DNA of 64,000 nucleotides. Source: Verrucomicrobiota bacterium (GTDB taxonomy: Bacteria; Chlamydiota; Chlamydiia; Chlamydiales; SM23-39). The stretch spans positions 24,834-88,833 of the forward strand of contig JAGWZL010000004.1 of assembly GCA_018968815.1 (NCBI GenBank). The letters run 5' to 3'. Shown here piece by piece: positions 1 to 8,167 of the stretch. Under the pieces are notes generated by a model, which saw only the letters and a program-made list of their open reading frames with translations, was not told the origin of the DNA and did not search any database. The position numbers and the translations under genes are program-made. Positions within the stretch are counted from its first letter, which is position 1. Each line of letters begins with the position of its first letter.

Positions 1-749
1 GTTTGGACATAGCATTCCCATCCCCGTTTGCGGTACAAGCCGGCTGTTTTCTTTGGATCTTTCGCGTGGGTGATATCTCTGCCTACAATGATGATATCGC
101 TTTTGTTGCGGATCAGAATTTCATCGACGGTGCGATAGCGCTGGCCCAGCGCATCTTGACCGGGTTCCAATTTAACGCCAGGCGTTACATGGATGATCCC
201 TGGATCTTTGCATAGGGCGTGCAAACAGATCAATCCCATGACCGTTTCTGGGTATTGCTGAGCCATGGCAACCGCGTTGCGCGTATAGGCTCCTTTGGCA
301 AGAGTGCCGGAAGAGCTCATCTCGGCGAGGAGCAGCAGATTGGAGCCTTTGAGCCCTTCGATGATGCCTGGGCCTGGAACAATGTGCGCGTTGATGATGT
401 GGGCCCATTCCGCAATGCGGTAAATCCCTTGGGTGTACTGGAGCAAAACCGTTTGTCCAATATCGGCGAATTTTCGATCTTCAAAGATGAGGAAATTGTG
501 CTTGTCTGCAAGCGCGCGCAATTTGGCTCCAAAATCAGGGGAAAAATCCTCCAGAATATCGACGTGCGTTTTCAACATGCACAGATCGGGTCCCAGTTCG
601 TCTGCCAGTGCGAAGAGCTGTTTTTGCGAAGCGACGTCGGCAGCCAAACAGAGGTTAGACTGCTTATCTTCCATGATCTTCAATAGCTTTTGCGCCATTG
701 GATGGCGGGTGAGATGGGCCCTTTTCAAGAAGGAGAGTTTTTTAGACAT
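1..749 (-). CDS. pyrF: Orotidine 5'-phosphate decarboxylase (partial, 3' end outside window)
   Basis: Last step of UMP synthesis: decarboxylates OMP in the cytoplasm. About 249 residues are visible, running off the left edge without a stop. Near residues 88-98 is the catalytic block [12 protein letters not shown], followed by a [13 protein letters not shown] phosphate/substrate segment and [12 protein letters not shown], the order expected of the family. The DRKFADIG form is that of the eukaryotic UMP synthase decarboxylase domain, not the DLKFHDIP form of Escherichia coli. The ATG at 749 lies 8 bp inside the end of pyrE, so the two are translationally coupled in the order in which they are fused in animal UMP synthase. 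Confidence 0.95.
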   Translation of the reverse strand, partial: MSKKLSFLKRAHLTRHPMAQKLLKIMEDKQSNLCLAADVASQKQLFALADELGPDLCMLKTHVDILEDFSPDFGAKLRALADKHNFLIFEDRKFADIGQTVLLQYTQGIYRIAEWAHIINAHIVPGPGIIEGLKGSNLLLLAEMSSSGTLAKGAYTRNAVAMAQQYPETVMGLICLHALCKDPGIIHVTPGVKLEPGQDALGQRYRTVDEILIRNKSDIIIVGRDITHAKDPKKTAGLYRKRGWECYVQ

Positions 750-1347
750 GGATTTGATGATCCTGGATGAATTGTTTCACCTCGTCTGCAATGGCCGCGG
801 AAATTTTTTTCTCTCTGACAAGTTCAGCGACAATGGCGCTGATGGTGCAGACTGCATGGACTTTGATCCCCTTGTTTTCGAGAATCTTGGCGCCCCCTTG
901 TTCCCGATCGACCAAGACCGCCGCATCTTCTACGAGGAGCCCCTCTTCGGCCAACGGAACAGCTGTTTCGAAAATGCTGCCGCCCGATGTAATCACATCT
1001 TCGACAATGAGACATTTTTGATTTTTCTCATACATGCCTTCAATCAAGCGGCCTGTGCCGTATTCTTTTTTTTCTTTGCGGCGCAAAACCATGGGGATGG
1101 TGTGCTGAATCGACATCGCAGTGGCAAAGGGCAACGCTGTATAAGGCACTCCACAAATGAGGTCATAGTGCGTGCCGCGCACCTTTTCGTGCATGGCTTC
1201 AGCGATCATGCAGAGGAGTTTTGGGTGCGAAACGGTGAGGCGTAAGTCGATGTAGATGGGCGAAACGATCCCGCTTTTTAACGTGAACTGACCGAATTTG
1301 ACGGCGCCGATCTCAAACAGTTTGTGGATGAGAATGTAAGTGTGCAT
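742..1347 (-). CDS. pyrE: Orotate phosphoribosyltransferase
   Basis: Joins orotate to PRPP to give OMP. The 201-residue protein has [20 protein letters not shown] near the N-terminus, [27 protein letters not shown] and the PRPP-binding loop [13 protein letters not shown], ending in a LVDREQGG segment. These motifs resemble the N-terminal domain of eukaryotic UMP synthase more than enterobacterial PyrE (recall from family knowledge, not a search). The start overlaps the end of pyrD by 35 bp, but a later start would remove the conserved first helix. It is followed directly by pyrF, giving a split version of the eukaryotic fusion. Confidence 0.95.
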   Translation of the reverse strand: MHTYILIHKLFEIGAVKFGQFTLKSGIVSPIYIDLRLTVSHPKLLCMIAEAMHEKVRGTHYDLICGVPYTALPFATAMSIQHTIPMVLRRKEKKEYGTGRLIEGMYEKNQKCLIVEDVITSGGSIFETAVPLAEEGLLVEDAAVLVDREQGGAKILENKGIKVHAVCTISAIVAELVREKKISAAIADEVKQFIQDHQIHV

Positions 1348-2332
1348 GATACCTCATCGCTAAATAGGGGTCCCACATCATGCCGGTTGCGCTCATGGCC
1401 ACATCTGCGCCGGCTTCAAAAAACAGAGTAAAATGTTCGGGCGCCATGATGCCTCCGCATCCGATGAGAGTCAATCCCAATTGGTTGTCCCGAATCATTT
1501 TGGAGCCATCCCGAATGAATTGCAATGCTTTTTCTCGAATGGCTCCTCCGCATACGCCGCTTGTGCTCCGTTTGTCATCCAGCGGCGGGGAGATCTTCAT
1601 GCTCACGGAGTTGATGCCGCATATCGCCCGGGCTCCGCCGCGCGCCGCGGCCACAAACACCGCTTCCATTGGCTCGGCTCCCTCAAACACACCTACTTTG
1701 AGAATCAAAGGAATGGGACTGATGGCCTGGGCAATGGCTCGCGTGTATGCATACACAGTGTCTGGATTTTGATATAAAATGCCCTCTGCTTTTTCTACAT
1801 TGGGACAAGAAAAATTGGCTTCGACAATTTTGGCTCCGCCCTCTTTCGCCAATTGGGCTGCCCGAATAAAATCTTGGACAAAACTCCTGTCAGGCCGCGG
1901 TGTTCCCACCACCGACACAATCATCACTTGCCCCTCTGCCAAGGAGCGGTTCGCCCGCTCAATGTCTTGCAAGAGAAAGTCGGGTGATTGGGAGGGCATG
2001 CCAAACGAATTGGTGATCGTCAGTTCGAGCGGCTCTCGCACTTGACGTCCGTGCCCATCGACAAAGGCGACATTCGGCAAAGGGTGGCTAGGATAGGCGT
2101 CACTGCGAATGGTTTTGTAGGTGGGAAGGTCAAAGCCGAGCTGGCCTGCTAACGAGATCCATTTTGAGGTGAGAAGAGGCCCCGCCGGCACTCCAATTTT
2201 GGAACGGACCCGAAACCCTAGAAAATCGAAAAACCGCTTGGGAGGTTCTCGCTTGGGAGGAGCGCCGCTAAAAAACGGACCCAGTTTTACATTGTCCGCA
2301 TACGTTTTGTGCATATCATAGATCGACATCAT
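1313..2332 (-). CDS. pyrD: Dihydroorotate dehydrogenase, class 1-like
   Basis: Oxidises dihydroorotate to orotate using FMN. The 339-residue protein shows the FMN-barrel features [24 protein letters not shown], the ANFSCPNV motif and the C-terminal [20 protein letters not shown] phosphate-binding segment. The cysteine in NFSCPN corresponds to the catalytic base of soluble class 1 enzymes (class 2 membrane enzymes use serine), and no membrane-targeting helix is visible. The electron acceptor cannot be told: no pyrK-like gene lies beside it. It overlaps pyrC by 17 bp and pyrE by 35 bp within the minus-strand pyr operon. Confidence 0.93.
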   Translation of the reverse strand: MMSIYDMHKTYADNVKLGPFFSGAPPKREPPKRFFDFLGFRVRSKIGVPAGPLLTSKWISLAGQLGFDLPTYKTIRSDAYPSHPLPNVAFVDGHGRQVREPLELTITNSFGMPSQSPDFLLQDIERANRSLAEGQVMIVSVVGTPRPDRSFVQDFIRAAQLAKEGGAKIVEANFSCPNVEKAEGILYQNPDTVYAYTRAIAQAISPIPLILKVGVFEGAEPMEAVFVAAARGGARAICGINSVSMKISPPLDDKRSTSGVCGGAIREKALQFIRDGSKMIRDNQLGLTLIGCGGIMAPEHFTLFFEAGADVAMSATGMMWDPYLAMRYHAHLHSHPQTV

Positions 2333-3527
2333 AGACTTGTCCCTTGATTATGGTCATGCGAGGCCATCCTTGGAGCGTCATCCCGTGATAGGGAGACCAT
2401 TTGGCCTTTGTTTTTAAATGCAGATCATTCACTGTTTTGATTTTTGCTAAATCGACGAGCACCAGGTCGTCCGTTTCTTCCAAATGGAAGATTTCCTTGG
2501 GACGGGTGTGTGTCAATCGAACGATTTGCGGCAACGAGATCTTCCCTTGGGCATGGGCATTGAGTAACAGGGGTAAATAGAGCTCAATGGAGGGAAAGCC
2601 TGAAGGGGCTTTGCCATACGGATACCGTTTTTCTTCCAGTAAGTGGGGCGCATGATCGGTGCCGATGGTGTCAATTGTGCCATCGTAAATGGCCTCCCAC
2701 ACCGGTTCATTGGTATCCCGAAGCGGCGGATTGACGAGCGCCAATGTGCCGAGTGTCTCGTATAGTTTGGTTGTGAGAAAGAGGTGATGCGGAGAGGTTT
2801 CTGCATACACCTGAACGTTTCCCTTTTTTGCTTGGCGGATCAGATCCAATTCTTCTTGTGTGCTGACGTGCGCGATATAGAGCCTGACTCGGTATTTCGC
2901 AGCCCATTCAAGGGCTTGGTTGACCGCTCGCGCCGCCACCTCTGCATTGCGGATGATGGAATGGGCGCGTGGCCCCAAATGTAAAGCTGCTTTACATTCG
3001 ATGGATCTTTTTTGTATGAGCTCTTCATCTTCGGCGTGAACGGCGACGAGGATCTCGTGTTCTCCTGCGATTTTGAAAGCTTGTTCGAGGACTTTAGGGT
3101 CATGCATGAGCAGATTGCCGGTGGAGGAGCCCATGTAGATTTTCACTCCTACGATTTCCTGTTTACAGCGGATGATTTCAGAGAGGTGATTTTGATCTGC
3201 GCCTAAATAGAGGCCGTAGCGGATCGGGATTTGCAATTGCGCGTTGATTCTTGTCTTTTTTTCTCGGACCCGTTCCAAGGTGATGCATGAGGGGGTGTTA
3301 TTGGGCATATCGAAGACGGTGGTTACGCCGCCGTGGATGGCGGCTTCCGCGGCGCTTTGCCAATTTTCTTTATATTCTGCGCCTGGGGTGCGAAAATGGA
3401 CATGTGGGTCGATGAGGGCGGGCAGGAGGGTTAATCCGTTCGCGTCGATGATTCGACTGGTGGTGCTCGGAATGTTTTGTTGACTCCGTTGGCCGTCGAT
3501 GGTTGTCGCGTTGTGGATCTCGATCAC
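2316..3527 (-). CDS. pyrC: Dihydroorotase
   Basis: Cyclises carbamoyl aspartate to dihydroorotate. The 403-residue amidohydrolase has the metal motif DPHVHFRTPG, a candidate carbamylated lysine in GVKIYMGSSTG, histidines in VAVHAEDE and IAHVSTQEE, and the final aspartate in IGTDHAPH. All metal ligands are therefore present and the enzyme should be active, of the long (class I-like) type. It begins with GTG inside a 4-bp overlap with the end of pyrI, which argues for coupled translation. A perfect 21-bp palindrome lies within the coding sequence at 2978-2998. Confidence 0.94.
   Translation of the reverse strand: MIEIHNATTIDGQRSQQNIPSTTSRIIDANGLTLLPALIDPHVHFRTPGAEYKENWQSAAEAAIHGGVTTVFDMPNNTPSCITLERVREKKTRINAQLQIPIRYGLYLGADQNHLSEIIRCKQEIVGVKIYMGSSTGNLLMHDPKVLEQAFKIAGEHEILVAVHAEDEELIQKRSIECKAALHLGPRAHSIIRNAEVAARAVNQALEWAAKYRVRLYIAHVSTQEELDLIRQAKKGNVQVYAETSPHHLFLTTKLYETLGTLALVNPPLRDTNEPVWEAIYDGTIDTIGTDHAPHLLEEKRYPYGKAPSGFPSIELYLPLLLNAHAQGKISLPQIVRLTHTRPKEIFHLEETDDLVLVDLAKIKTVNDLHLKTKAKWSPYHGMTLQGWPRMTIIKGQVYDVDL
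2978..2998. repeat. 21-bp perfect palindrome inside pyrC
   Basis: Two 10-bp arms, AATGTAAAGC and GCTTTACATT, around one central base. The same arms with a different central base occur inside glgP at 20911-20931. The central position is free, as expected for a protein-binding palindrome or a dispersed repeat rather than shared coding constraint. Function unknown. Confidence 0.6.
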
Positions 3528-3988
3528 ATGAGTGCCTTTTCGTGCATTTGGTCGCGGGTGAATCGTTTTTCGCAGTATTTGCAGCGGAGTGTGACTTGAT
3601 GGCCGCTTTCTTCGACGAGAAAGAGGGTGGCGATTTTTTCGGAGTTGCCGATGCAGCGGGTATTTGGGCAGGCGAGGAGCGAATCGATTTTTTCTGGGAT
3701 TTGGACTTTGAATTTTTTGGTCACCTGATAATTTTGGATGACGTTGACAGTGGCATGAGGGGAAAAAACGGCGATTTGAGCGGCTTGTGTTTCTGTGAGG
3801 AGCACATTTTCAATTTTGATGATGTCTTTGAGTCCGCTGGCTCCTTTTAAGTTGATGCCGATCGTGACTTGGCGATTTTCCGCATAGAGTTGTAAAATGT
3901 TCATGATCTTGAGCGCTGCGCCTGGCTGAATGTGATCGATCACGGTGCCATCTTTGATGGCGGATACTGAAAGGGTTTTCTCTTTCAC
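3524..3988 (-). CDS. pyrI: Aspartate carbamoyltransferase regulatory chain
   Basis: Allosteric subunit that binds nucleotides and joins PyrB trimers. The chosen start is GTG at 3988: it is preceded by AAGGA at 7-nt spacing and gives 154 residues, matching the 153 of E. coli; an upstream GTG at 4027 would add 13 poorly conserved residues. Features in order: AIKDGTVIDHI nucleotide-binding strand, ITIGINLKG-like strand (here VTIGINLKG), then a zinc domain with ACPNTRC and LRCKYCEKRF carrying the four cysteines. It is the first gene of the pyrI-pyrC-pyrD-pyrE-pyrF operon and is separated from pyrB by three opposing genes, unlike the adjacent pyrB-pyrI of enterics. Confidence 0.94.
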   Translation of the reverse strand: MKEKTLSVSAIKDGTVIDHIQPGAALKIMNILQLYAENRQVTIGINLKGASGLKDIIKIENVLLTETQAAQIAVFSPHATVNVIQNYQVTKKFKVQIPEKIDSLLACPNTRCIGNSEKIATLFLVEESGHQVTLRCKYCEKRFTRDQMHEKALM

Positions 3989-4107
3989 GGGGTATTCCTT
4001 GTGTATAGAAAAAATATCACAACCCACGAATATGGGCCTAGATTTTCCTTTGTCTCAAAGGAACACAATATGATACAACATTTGGCTCAAAAAACAAGGA
4101 GGCGATC

Positions 4108-4860
4108 ATGAGTGCCGTAATGGAAACACTACCAACCATCACTTGGAACGGATATGAACCAACCATAAACGCAGGGCCGGTGACGTTACGTCGGATTCAG
4201 CCACCAGATTTACCGGTGTATCAACGGCTATTCAACGATACAGTTACCATGAAGTATGATCAAGACGGTCCCAGAGACATAAAGAAACAATTTGAAGAAT
4301 GGTGTCAGCGTTGGCAGCCAGATCCTTGTGGGCAGCCGGACCCTTGTGGGCAGCCGGACCCTTGTGGGCAGCCGGACCCTTGTGGGCAGCCGGACCCTTG
4401 TGGGCAGCCGGATCTTTTCTCTGCGCTGGCGGTTGTTCACAACGAAGAAAAAGAGGTAATTGGCCATGCGATTGTGGATCACGGCGATTATGAAAATGCA
4501 TACGCAGGATACTCAAAGATGGCCATTGTGATCGATCCGTCCTGTTGGGGTAAAGGCATTGGCTCCGCGGTGGTCCGCGCGATGGTTGTCTATGCGCGAG
4601 AGGTAATGGATCGCTATCACAGGGTGCCTGTTGATGTGAAGCAAGAGCAACAAGTGCAGGATGGGATACGCGTGCATCGTAACAAGGACAGCTCAATCGC
4701 TTGGGCCTATGTTCCCTTCATTGAATTGAGAGCGACTGTGCACAAAGCCAATGAGAGGGCCTGTAAGATGGCGGAGACTTTGGCGGAAGAATTCGACCCG
4801 ATAAAGAGCCCATGCCCTAACGATCCAGATAGAGATCTTTACATGTTGCCGTTGTTGTAA
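4108..4860 (+). CDS. GNAT-family acetyltransferase with PDPCGQ tandem repeats
   Basis: Probable acetyl-CoA-dependent N-acetyltransferase of unknown substrate, 250 residues. The acetyl-CoA motif A is visible as AIVIDPSCWGKGIGSAVVRA near residues 140-160, preceded by VTLRRIQPPDLPVY, typical of RimJ/RimL-like members. An AGGAGG ribosome binding site lies 6 nt before the ATG. Between the first helices and the core, five exact or near-exact 18-bp units encode QPDPCG repeats (about residues 70-101), which is not a normal GNAT feature. The gene is divergent from pyrI and starts a plus-strand accessory run splitting pyrI from pyrB. Confidence 0.8.
   Translation: MSAVMETLPTITWNGYEPTINAGPVTLRRIQPPDLPVYQRLFNDTVTMKYDQDGPRDIKKQFEEWCQRWQPDPCGQPDPCGQPDPCGQPDPCGQPDPCGQPDLFSALAVVHNEEKEVIGHAIVDHGDYENAYAGYSKMAIVIDPSCWGKGIGSAVVRAMVVYAREVMDRYHRVPVDVKQEQQVQDGIRVHRNKDSSIAWAYVPFIELRATVHKANERACKMAETLAEEFDPIKSPCPNDPDRDLYMLPLL
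4315..4413 (+). repeat. 18-bp in-frame tandem repeat (5 copies plus partial)
   Basis: Unit cagccggacccttgtggg is repeated five times head to tail, followed by the first half of a sixth; the first copy differs by two bases. Each unit adds QPDPCG to the acetyltransferase. The unit is a multiple of three, so copy-number slippage would lengthen or shorten a Pro/Cys-rich loop without breaking the frame. Confidence 0.95.
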
Positions 4861-4917
4861 GGCTTTGCAAAAAAAGCTTTGATGCGGCCATAATCGCCAA
4901 AAAAACAGGAGAACAGC

Positions 4918-5961
4918 ATGCTTGCATCAAAATTGCAATTTTGGGGATATCGTTTTAAGACCATCGCGAATTCGTTTAAGGTGCTCTATACGTTATCTCC
5001 CGAAAAACTGGATGCATTTTTGAATTCTTACATCATTTACGATCACGATTGGGTGGATGAGGAGTCCATGATCCGGTCGATGGGGCGCGATTATGCCAAT
5101 GTGGTGAAGCAAAAGCTCGTTGATTATTACAGTGTGTTGAATCATTTATGCGCGATTGGCCAAGTGGAAAAAATGTATATTCCGCCTGCGATTGATTTGA
5201 CGCAAAGTATCATCAGCAATCAAACTCTTTTTGAGCGGAGGATGTGGAGCGATTTAGCTTTAAACAGCAAGTCCAAGGTGCTCGATATTGGCTGTGGCCG
5301 TGGGCGGATTGCCAGTCATGCTGCGTCTCATACGGGAGCGCACGTGACAGGGGTGAATCTCGATCCGAACCAGTTGGAATCGGCCGAAAAGTTTGCGAAA
5401 GGCAATGGGCTGTCGCAAAGGACCCATTTCCAGCAATGGGATTTGAACCACACGCCTTATCCGTTCCCAGACGCTTCCTTCGATGCGATTTATGAGGTGC
5501 AGGTATTTAGTTTATCGAAGAATTTGAACGCGACGTTCAAGGAGCTTCATCGCTTGTTGAAGCCGGGCGGAAAGTTTGCTTGTTTGGAGTGGGTGCTGTT
5601 GGATGCGTTTGATCCCAAGAATGCGCATCATAGCCATTTGATGAAGCAAGTCAAGCCGCTTATTGGTGCGATTGGCAATCCGACGGTGAGCAAATATGTC
5701 GATGCGCTCAAAAAAGCGGGTTTCAAGGTTTTGATCAATGAGAATGCGAGCTTGAATGGGCTGCAAGCGCCGCTCATTCAAAATGCCGACAAGTTCTATA
5801 CACGTCTTGGGAAGACGATCAACCTGCTGGTCAAATGCAAAATATTGCCTAAGCATTTCAACACTCTGTTTGAGCGGCTCTCTCGAGGGGGAGAGGCGTT
5901 TGTGGAAGCGGATAGGCTCCGGCTTGTGTCGACGAGCCACTATATTGTCGCTCAGAAGTAG
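4918..5961 (+). CDS. Sterol C-24 methyltransferase-like SAM methyltransferase
   Basis: Likely transfers methyl from SAM to a lipid. The 347-residue protein has SAM motif I VLDIGCGRGRIASHAA near residue 121, an acidic strand end in VTGVNLDPNQLESA, and post-motif III HRLLKPGGKFACLEWVLLDA. The pattern YYSVLNH before the SAM domain and EWVLLDAFDPKNAHH followed by ALKKAGFKVL after it matches the layout of Erg6/sterol methyltransferases rather than ubiquinone (UbiE) methyltransferases. An AGGAG site precedes the start. Chlamydiae take sterols from the host, so host-sterol modification is possible, but substrate is inference. Other possibilities: tocopherol- or cyclopropane-type methyltransferase. 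Confidence 0.75.
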   Translation: MLASKLQFWGYRFKTIANSFKVLYTLSPEKLDAFLNSYIIYDHDWVDEESMIRSMGRDYANVVKQKLVDYYSVLNHLCAIGQVEKMYIPPAIDLTQSIISNQTLFERRMWSDLALNSKSKVLDIGCGRGRIASHAASHTGAHVTGVNLDPNQLESAEKFAKGNGLSQRTHFQQWDLNHTPYPFPDASFDAIYEVQVFSLSKNLNATFKELHRLLKPGGKFACLEWVLLDAFDPKNAHHSHLMKQVKPLIGAIGNPTVSKYVDALKKAGFKVLINENASLNGLQAPLIQNADKFYTRLGKTINLLVKCKILPKHFNTLFERLSRGGEAFVEADRLRLVSTSHYIVAQK

Positions 5962-6004
5962 CTGTTGCTTTCTTTAAAGAGGAAAGGTATGATGATCCCC
6001 TTCT

Positions 6005-7111
6005 ATGGGGTTGCTTTTTGATATAGCATCTGATTTGACCGACCCGGTTTGCTACGCCAGGGAAACGTGGGTCAAAGCGCAGTTGGTAGAAGAGGGCGAC
6101 TCCAAAATCTCTTGTCTGGCAAGAAAAATCTTTTTTTACCTGTCTGCGGTGTTCTTTGCTCTCGTCGCTTTGCTGACCACGTTGCCGGGCGTTGCTTTGA
6201 GAGGAGCTGCCTCTTATTTGCAAGAGACGCCGTACTGCACTGAAGTGGTGGGCAGTGGGAAGCAGCTTCCCTCGGATGGCGCTTTTACACTTCTTTCCTG
6301 GAATATCTGTTGCATTGGCGCTGGCTATTCCATCACAGATGGGGATGTGGTTCCTTGGCAAGAGGATCGGCTCAACAAAATCGCAGACAAAATAATAGAG
6401 AAAAATGCCGACGTCAATTGTCTCTATGAGGTTTTTGACTGGAAGGCGGCCTGCCAACTCAAAGAAAAGTTAAAAGGGGCGGGCTATACACATTTTTACT
6501 ATAACATTGGTGCTCGGGGGATCGGCGCCTCTTCTGGCATCATGGTGGCCAGCAAATATGCGATGGATCAGCCGGCATTCACTCCGTTTCCTCAAGAAAC
6601 GCTTGTTGGCAGAACCCAATATTGCAGTAAGGGGGTCTTGAGTTTTGATTTGCAGAGCCGTGGCCGTTCCTTTGCCCGGCTGTTTGCGACCCATCTGCAG
6701 CACTCCGAGCTGCCCGAAAGCCCCACTCCTGATGAAGTGCAGGGACGGGTCCGCCAAATGCAGCTCATTGTCGATCAAGTGGACCAGGTGCGCGACCGTT
6801 GTGTGATCCTGACAGGGGATCTCAACCTCGACGATGCAGAATATGCCGCGTCTGCGTGGCATGCTTTGTTTGAGAGGGGCAATCAGATTGAAAAAACTTG
6901 GAGAGGCGACCGCTTTTGCGCAAATCTCGTGGGCAAGCCGGAATCGAAAGCGCTGAATTTGGATTATACGCTCGCGCGGTTAGGCACGGCCCAAACAATC
7001 CACCACTCCATTGTTGAAACGGGTTACGATCCTGCTGTCTATCGCCCAGAAGCCCTTTCCGATCACTTAGGGATCTTGACTGAGGTCCAGCTGATCCAAA
7101 ATGAGCGCTAA
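6005..7111 (+). CDS. Membrane-anchored endonuclease/exonuclease/phosphatase-family protein
   Basis: Metal-dependent phosphodiesterase fold of the DNase I / sphingomyelinase superfamily, 368 residues. Catalytic motifs appear in family order: LSWNIC (~97), LYEVFD, FATHLQHS (~228), LTGDLNLDD (~272), LNLDYTLA (~318) and ALSDHLGI (~351). A hydrophobic stretch at about residues 37-62 (FFYLSAVFFALVALLTTLP) should anchor the protein in a membrane with the catalytic domain on one side. Substrate (nucleic acid, inositol phosphate or sphingomyelin) cannot be decided. Its 3' end overlaps the convergent pyrB by 45 bp. No strong ribosome binding site lies at normal distance, so the start is less certain than the body. 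Confidence 0.78.
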   Translation: MGLLFDIASDLTDPVCYARETWVKAQLVEEGDSKISCLARKIFFYLSAVFFALVALLTTLPGVALRGAASYLQETPYCTEVVGSGKQLPSDGAFTLLSWNICCIGAGYSITDGDVVPWQEDRLNKIADKIIEKNADVNCLYEVFDWKAACQLKEKLKGAGYTHFYYNIGARGIGASSGIMVASKYAMDQPAFTPFPQETLVGRTQYCSKGVLSFDLQSRGRSFARLFATHLQHSELPESPTPDEVQGRVRQMQLIVDQVDQVRDRCVILTGDLNLDDAEYAASAWHALFERGNQIEKTWRGDRFCANLVGKPESKALNLDYTLARLGTAQTIHHSIVETGYDPAVYRPEALSDHLGILTEVQLIQNER

Positions 7112-7999
7112 GAGCGCCATTCTCACGACGACTCCATGGGCCGCTTGCTGGTGGTAATAGGCAAAGGGGGTTGCATCGATGGCCCCTTCAATCTCATCGA
7201 CTCGGGGCAGCGGGTGAAGAATTTTCAACGTGCTTTTCGCTTTTTCCAAATGACTCATTTTCAATCGGCAAGGGTTGGCAAATCCTTCTGCCATTTCGGG
7301 GAAGCGCTCTTTTTGAATGCGGGACATGTATAAGACATCGACTTTGGGCACGACCTCTTCCAATTTTTCATGGAAGGAGAATTTGACCCCTTTTTTCTTG
7401 AGCTCATGCGTGATGGAATCGGGCAGATGGAGCGACTCAGGGGCTACGAAATAGAGGCGCACGGGTGCATGACTTAAGGCGAGGCTCAATGAGTGGATCG
7501 TCCTTCCGTATTTGAGATCGCCGACGAGAGCGATGTGGAGGTCTTCGATTTTGCCTTGGCATTCTCGGATGGTAAAAAGATCGATGAGCGTTTGTGTGGG
7601 GTGTTGATTGGCGCCATCGCCTGCATTGATCACGGGGATGCCGGCGGCTTCCGCGGCCAGTCGCGCCGAACCTTCTTGCGGATGGCGGAGAACGATCAGA
7701 TCGGCGTAGCTGCCGATCACCTTCATGGCGTCAAACAGCGTTTCCCCTTTGCGGGCGGAGGTGATCCCCCCATCTGCGAATCCAATATTGGCTCCGCCCA
7801 ATCGCAGCATCGCTGTTTCAAAAGACAAACGGGTCCGGGTCGACGGTTCGAAAAAACAGCTCGCCAAAATTTTGCCCTTCAAAAGAGCGGGTCTAGGCCT
7901 TTTCCGCATGTCCTCCGCGCACTTCAGGACAAGTTGGATTTCTTCTTTTGTTACATCCGAGATCGAGACTAGATCTCTACCGGCTAATGGATTTTGCAT
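7067..7999 (-). CDS. pyrB: Aspartate carbamoyltransferase catalytic chain
   Basis: Condenses carbamoyl phosphate and aspartate. At 310 residues it equals the usual length (311 in E. coli). The carbamoyl-phosphate loop FFEPSTRTRLSFE is near residue 50, followed by ARKGETLFD with the catalytic lysine loop, a LRHPQEGSARLAA segment, GDGANQHPTQTLIDL, VGDLKYGRTIHSL and ILHPLPRVDEI. It is transcribed alone from a gap (8000-8112) shared with the divergent toxin-antitoxin module, and its partner pyrI lies 3 kb away in another operon, so subunit balance must be set by two promoters. Confidence 0.96.
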   Translation of the reverse strand: MQNPLAGRDLVSISDVTKEEIQLVLKCAEDMRKRPRPALLKGKILASCFFEPSTRTRLSFETAMLRLGGANIGFADGGITSARKGETLFDAMKVIGSYADLIVLRHPQEGSARLAAEAAGIPVINAGDGANQHPTQTLIDLFTIRECQGKIEDLHIALVGDLKYGRTIHSLSLALSHAPVRLYFVAPESLHLPDSITHELKKKGVKFSFHEKLEEVVPKVDVLYMSRIQKERFPEMAEGFANPCRLKMSHLEKAKSTLKILHPLPRVDEIEGAIDATPFAYYHQQAAHGVVVRMALLALILDQLDLSQDP

Positions 8000-8112
8000 G
8001 GATCCATGCTACAGTAGATGGAATATTTTGTGAAGATGAGCACATCCCTCAGACGCTCTAACCCTGCCCGCTTAAGTTTTATCAAACTGGTTTTCAGTGA
8101 CTTATGATTTTG

Positions 8113-8142
8113 TTGACATTAGGCACACAATTAGTGTACAAT
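8113..8142 (+). promoter_or_regulatory. Promoter of BrnT-like toxin-antitoxin module
   Basis: TTGACA at 8113-8118 and TACAAT at 8137-8142 are 18 bp apart. The spacer holds an interrupted repeat ACAC-AATTA-GTGT, a plausible operator for the RHH-type antitoxin. The HigBA-like module at 62 kb has the same -35, spacing and -10. Confidence 0.6.
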
Positions 8143-8167
8143 GGATTCTACCATTGAGTAGGCTAGA

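Noticed and set aside
172-686. Several overlapping open frames on both strands at the left end
   Set aside because: They are alternative frames of pyrF, whose own frame is open from 749 to the edge and carries all family motifs.
3989-4107. Specific promoter for pyrI in the divergent gap
   Set aside because: Several TTG- and TAT-like hexamers exist on the minus strand but none has acceptable spacing.
4315-4413. CRISPR-like array
   Set aside because: Units are contiguous 18-mers without spacers and are translated in frame; no cas genes are near. No CRISPR array was seen in the window.
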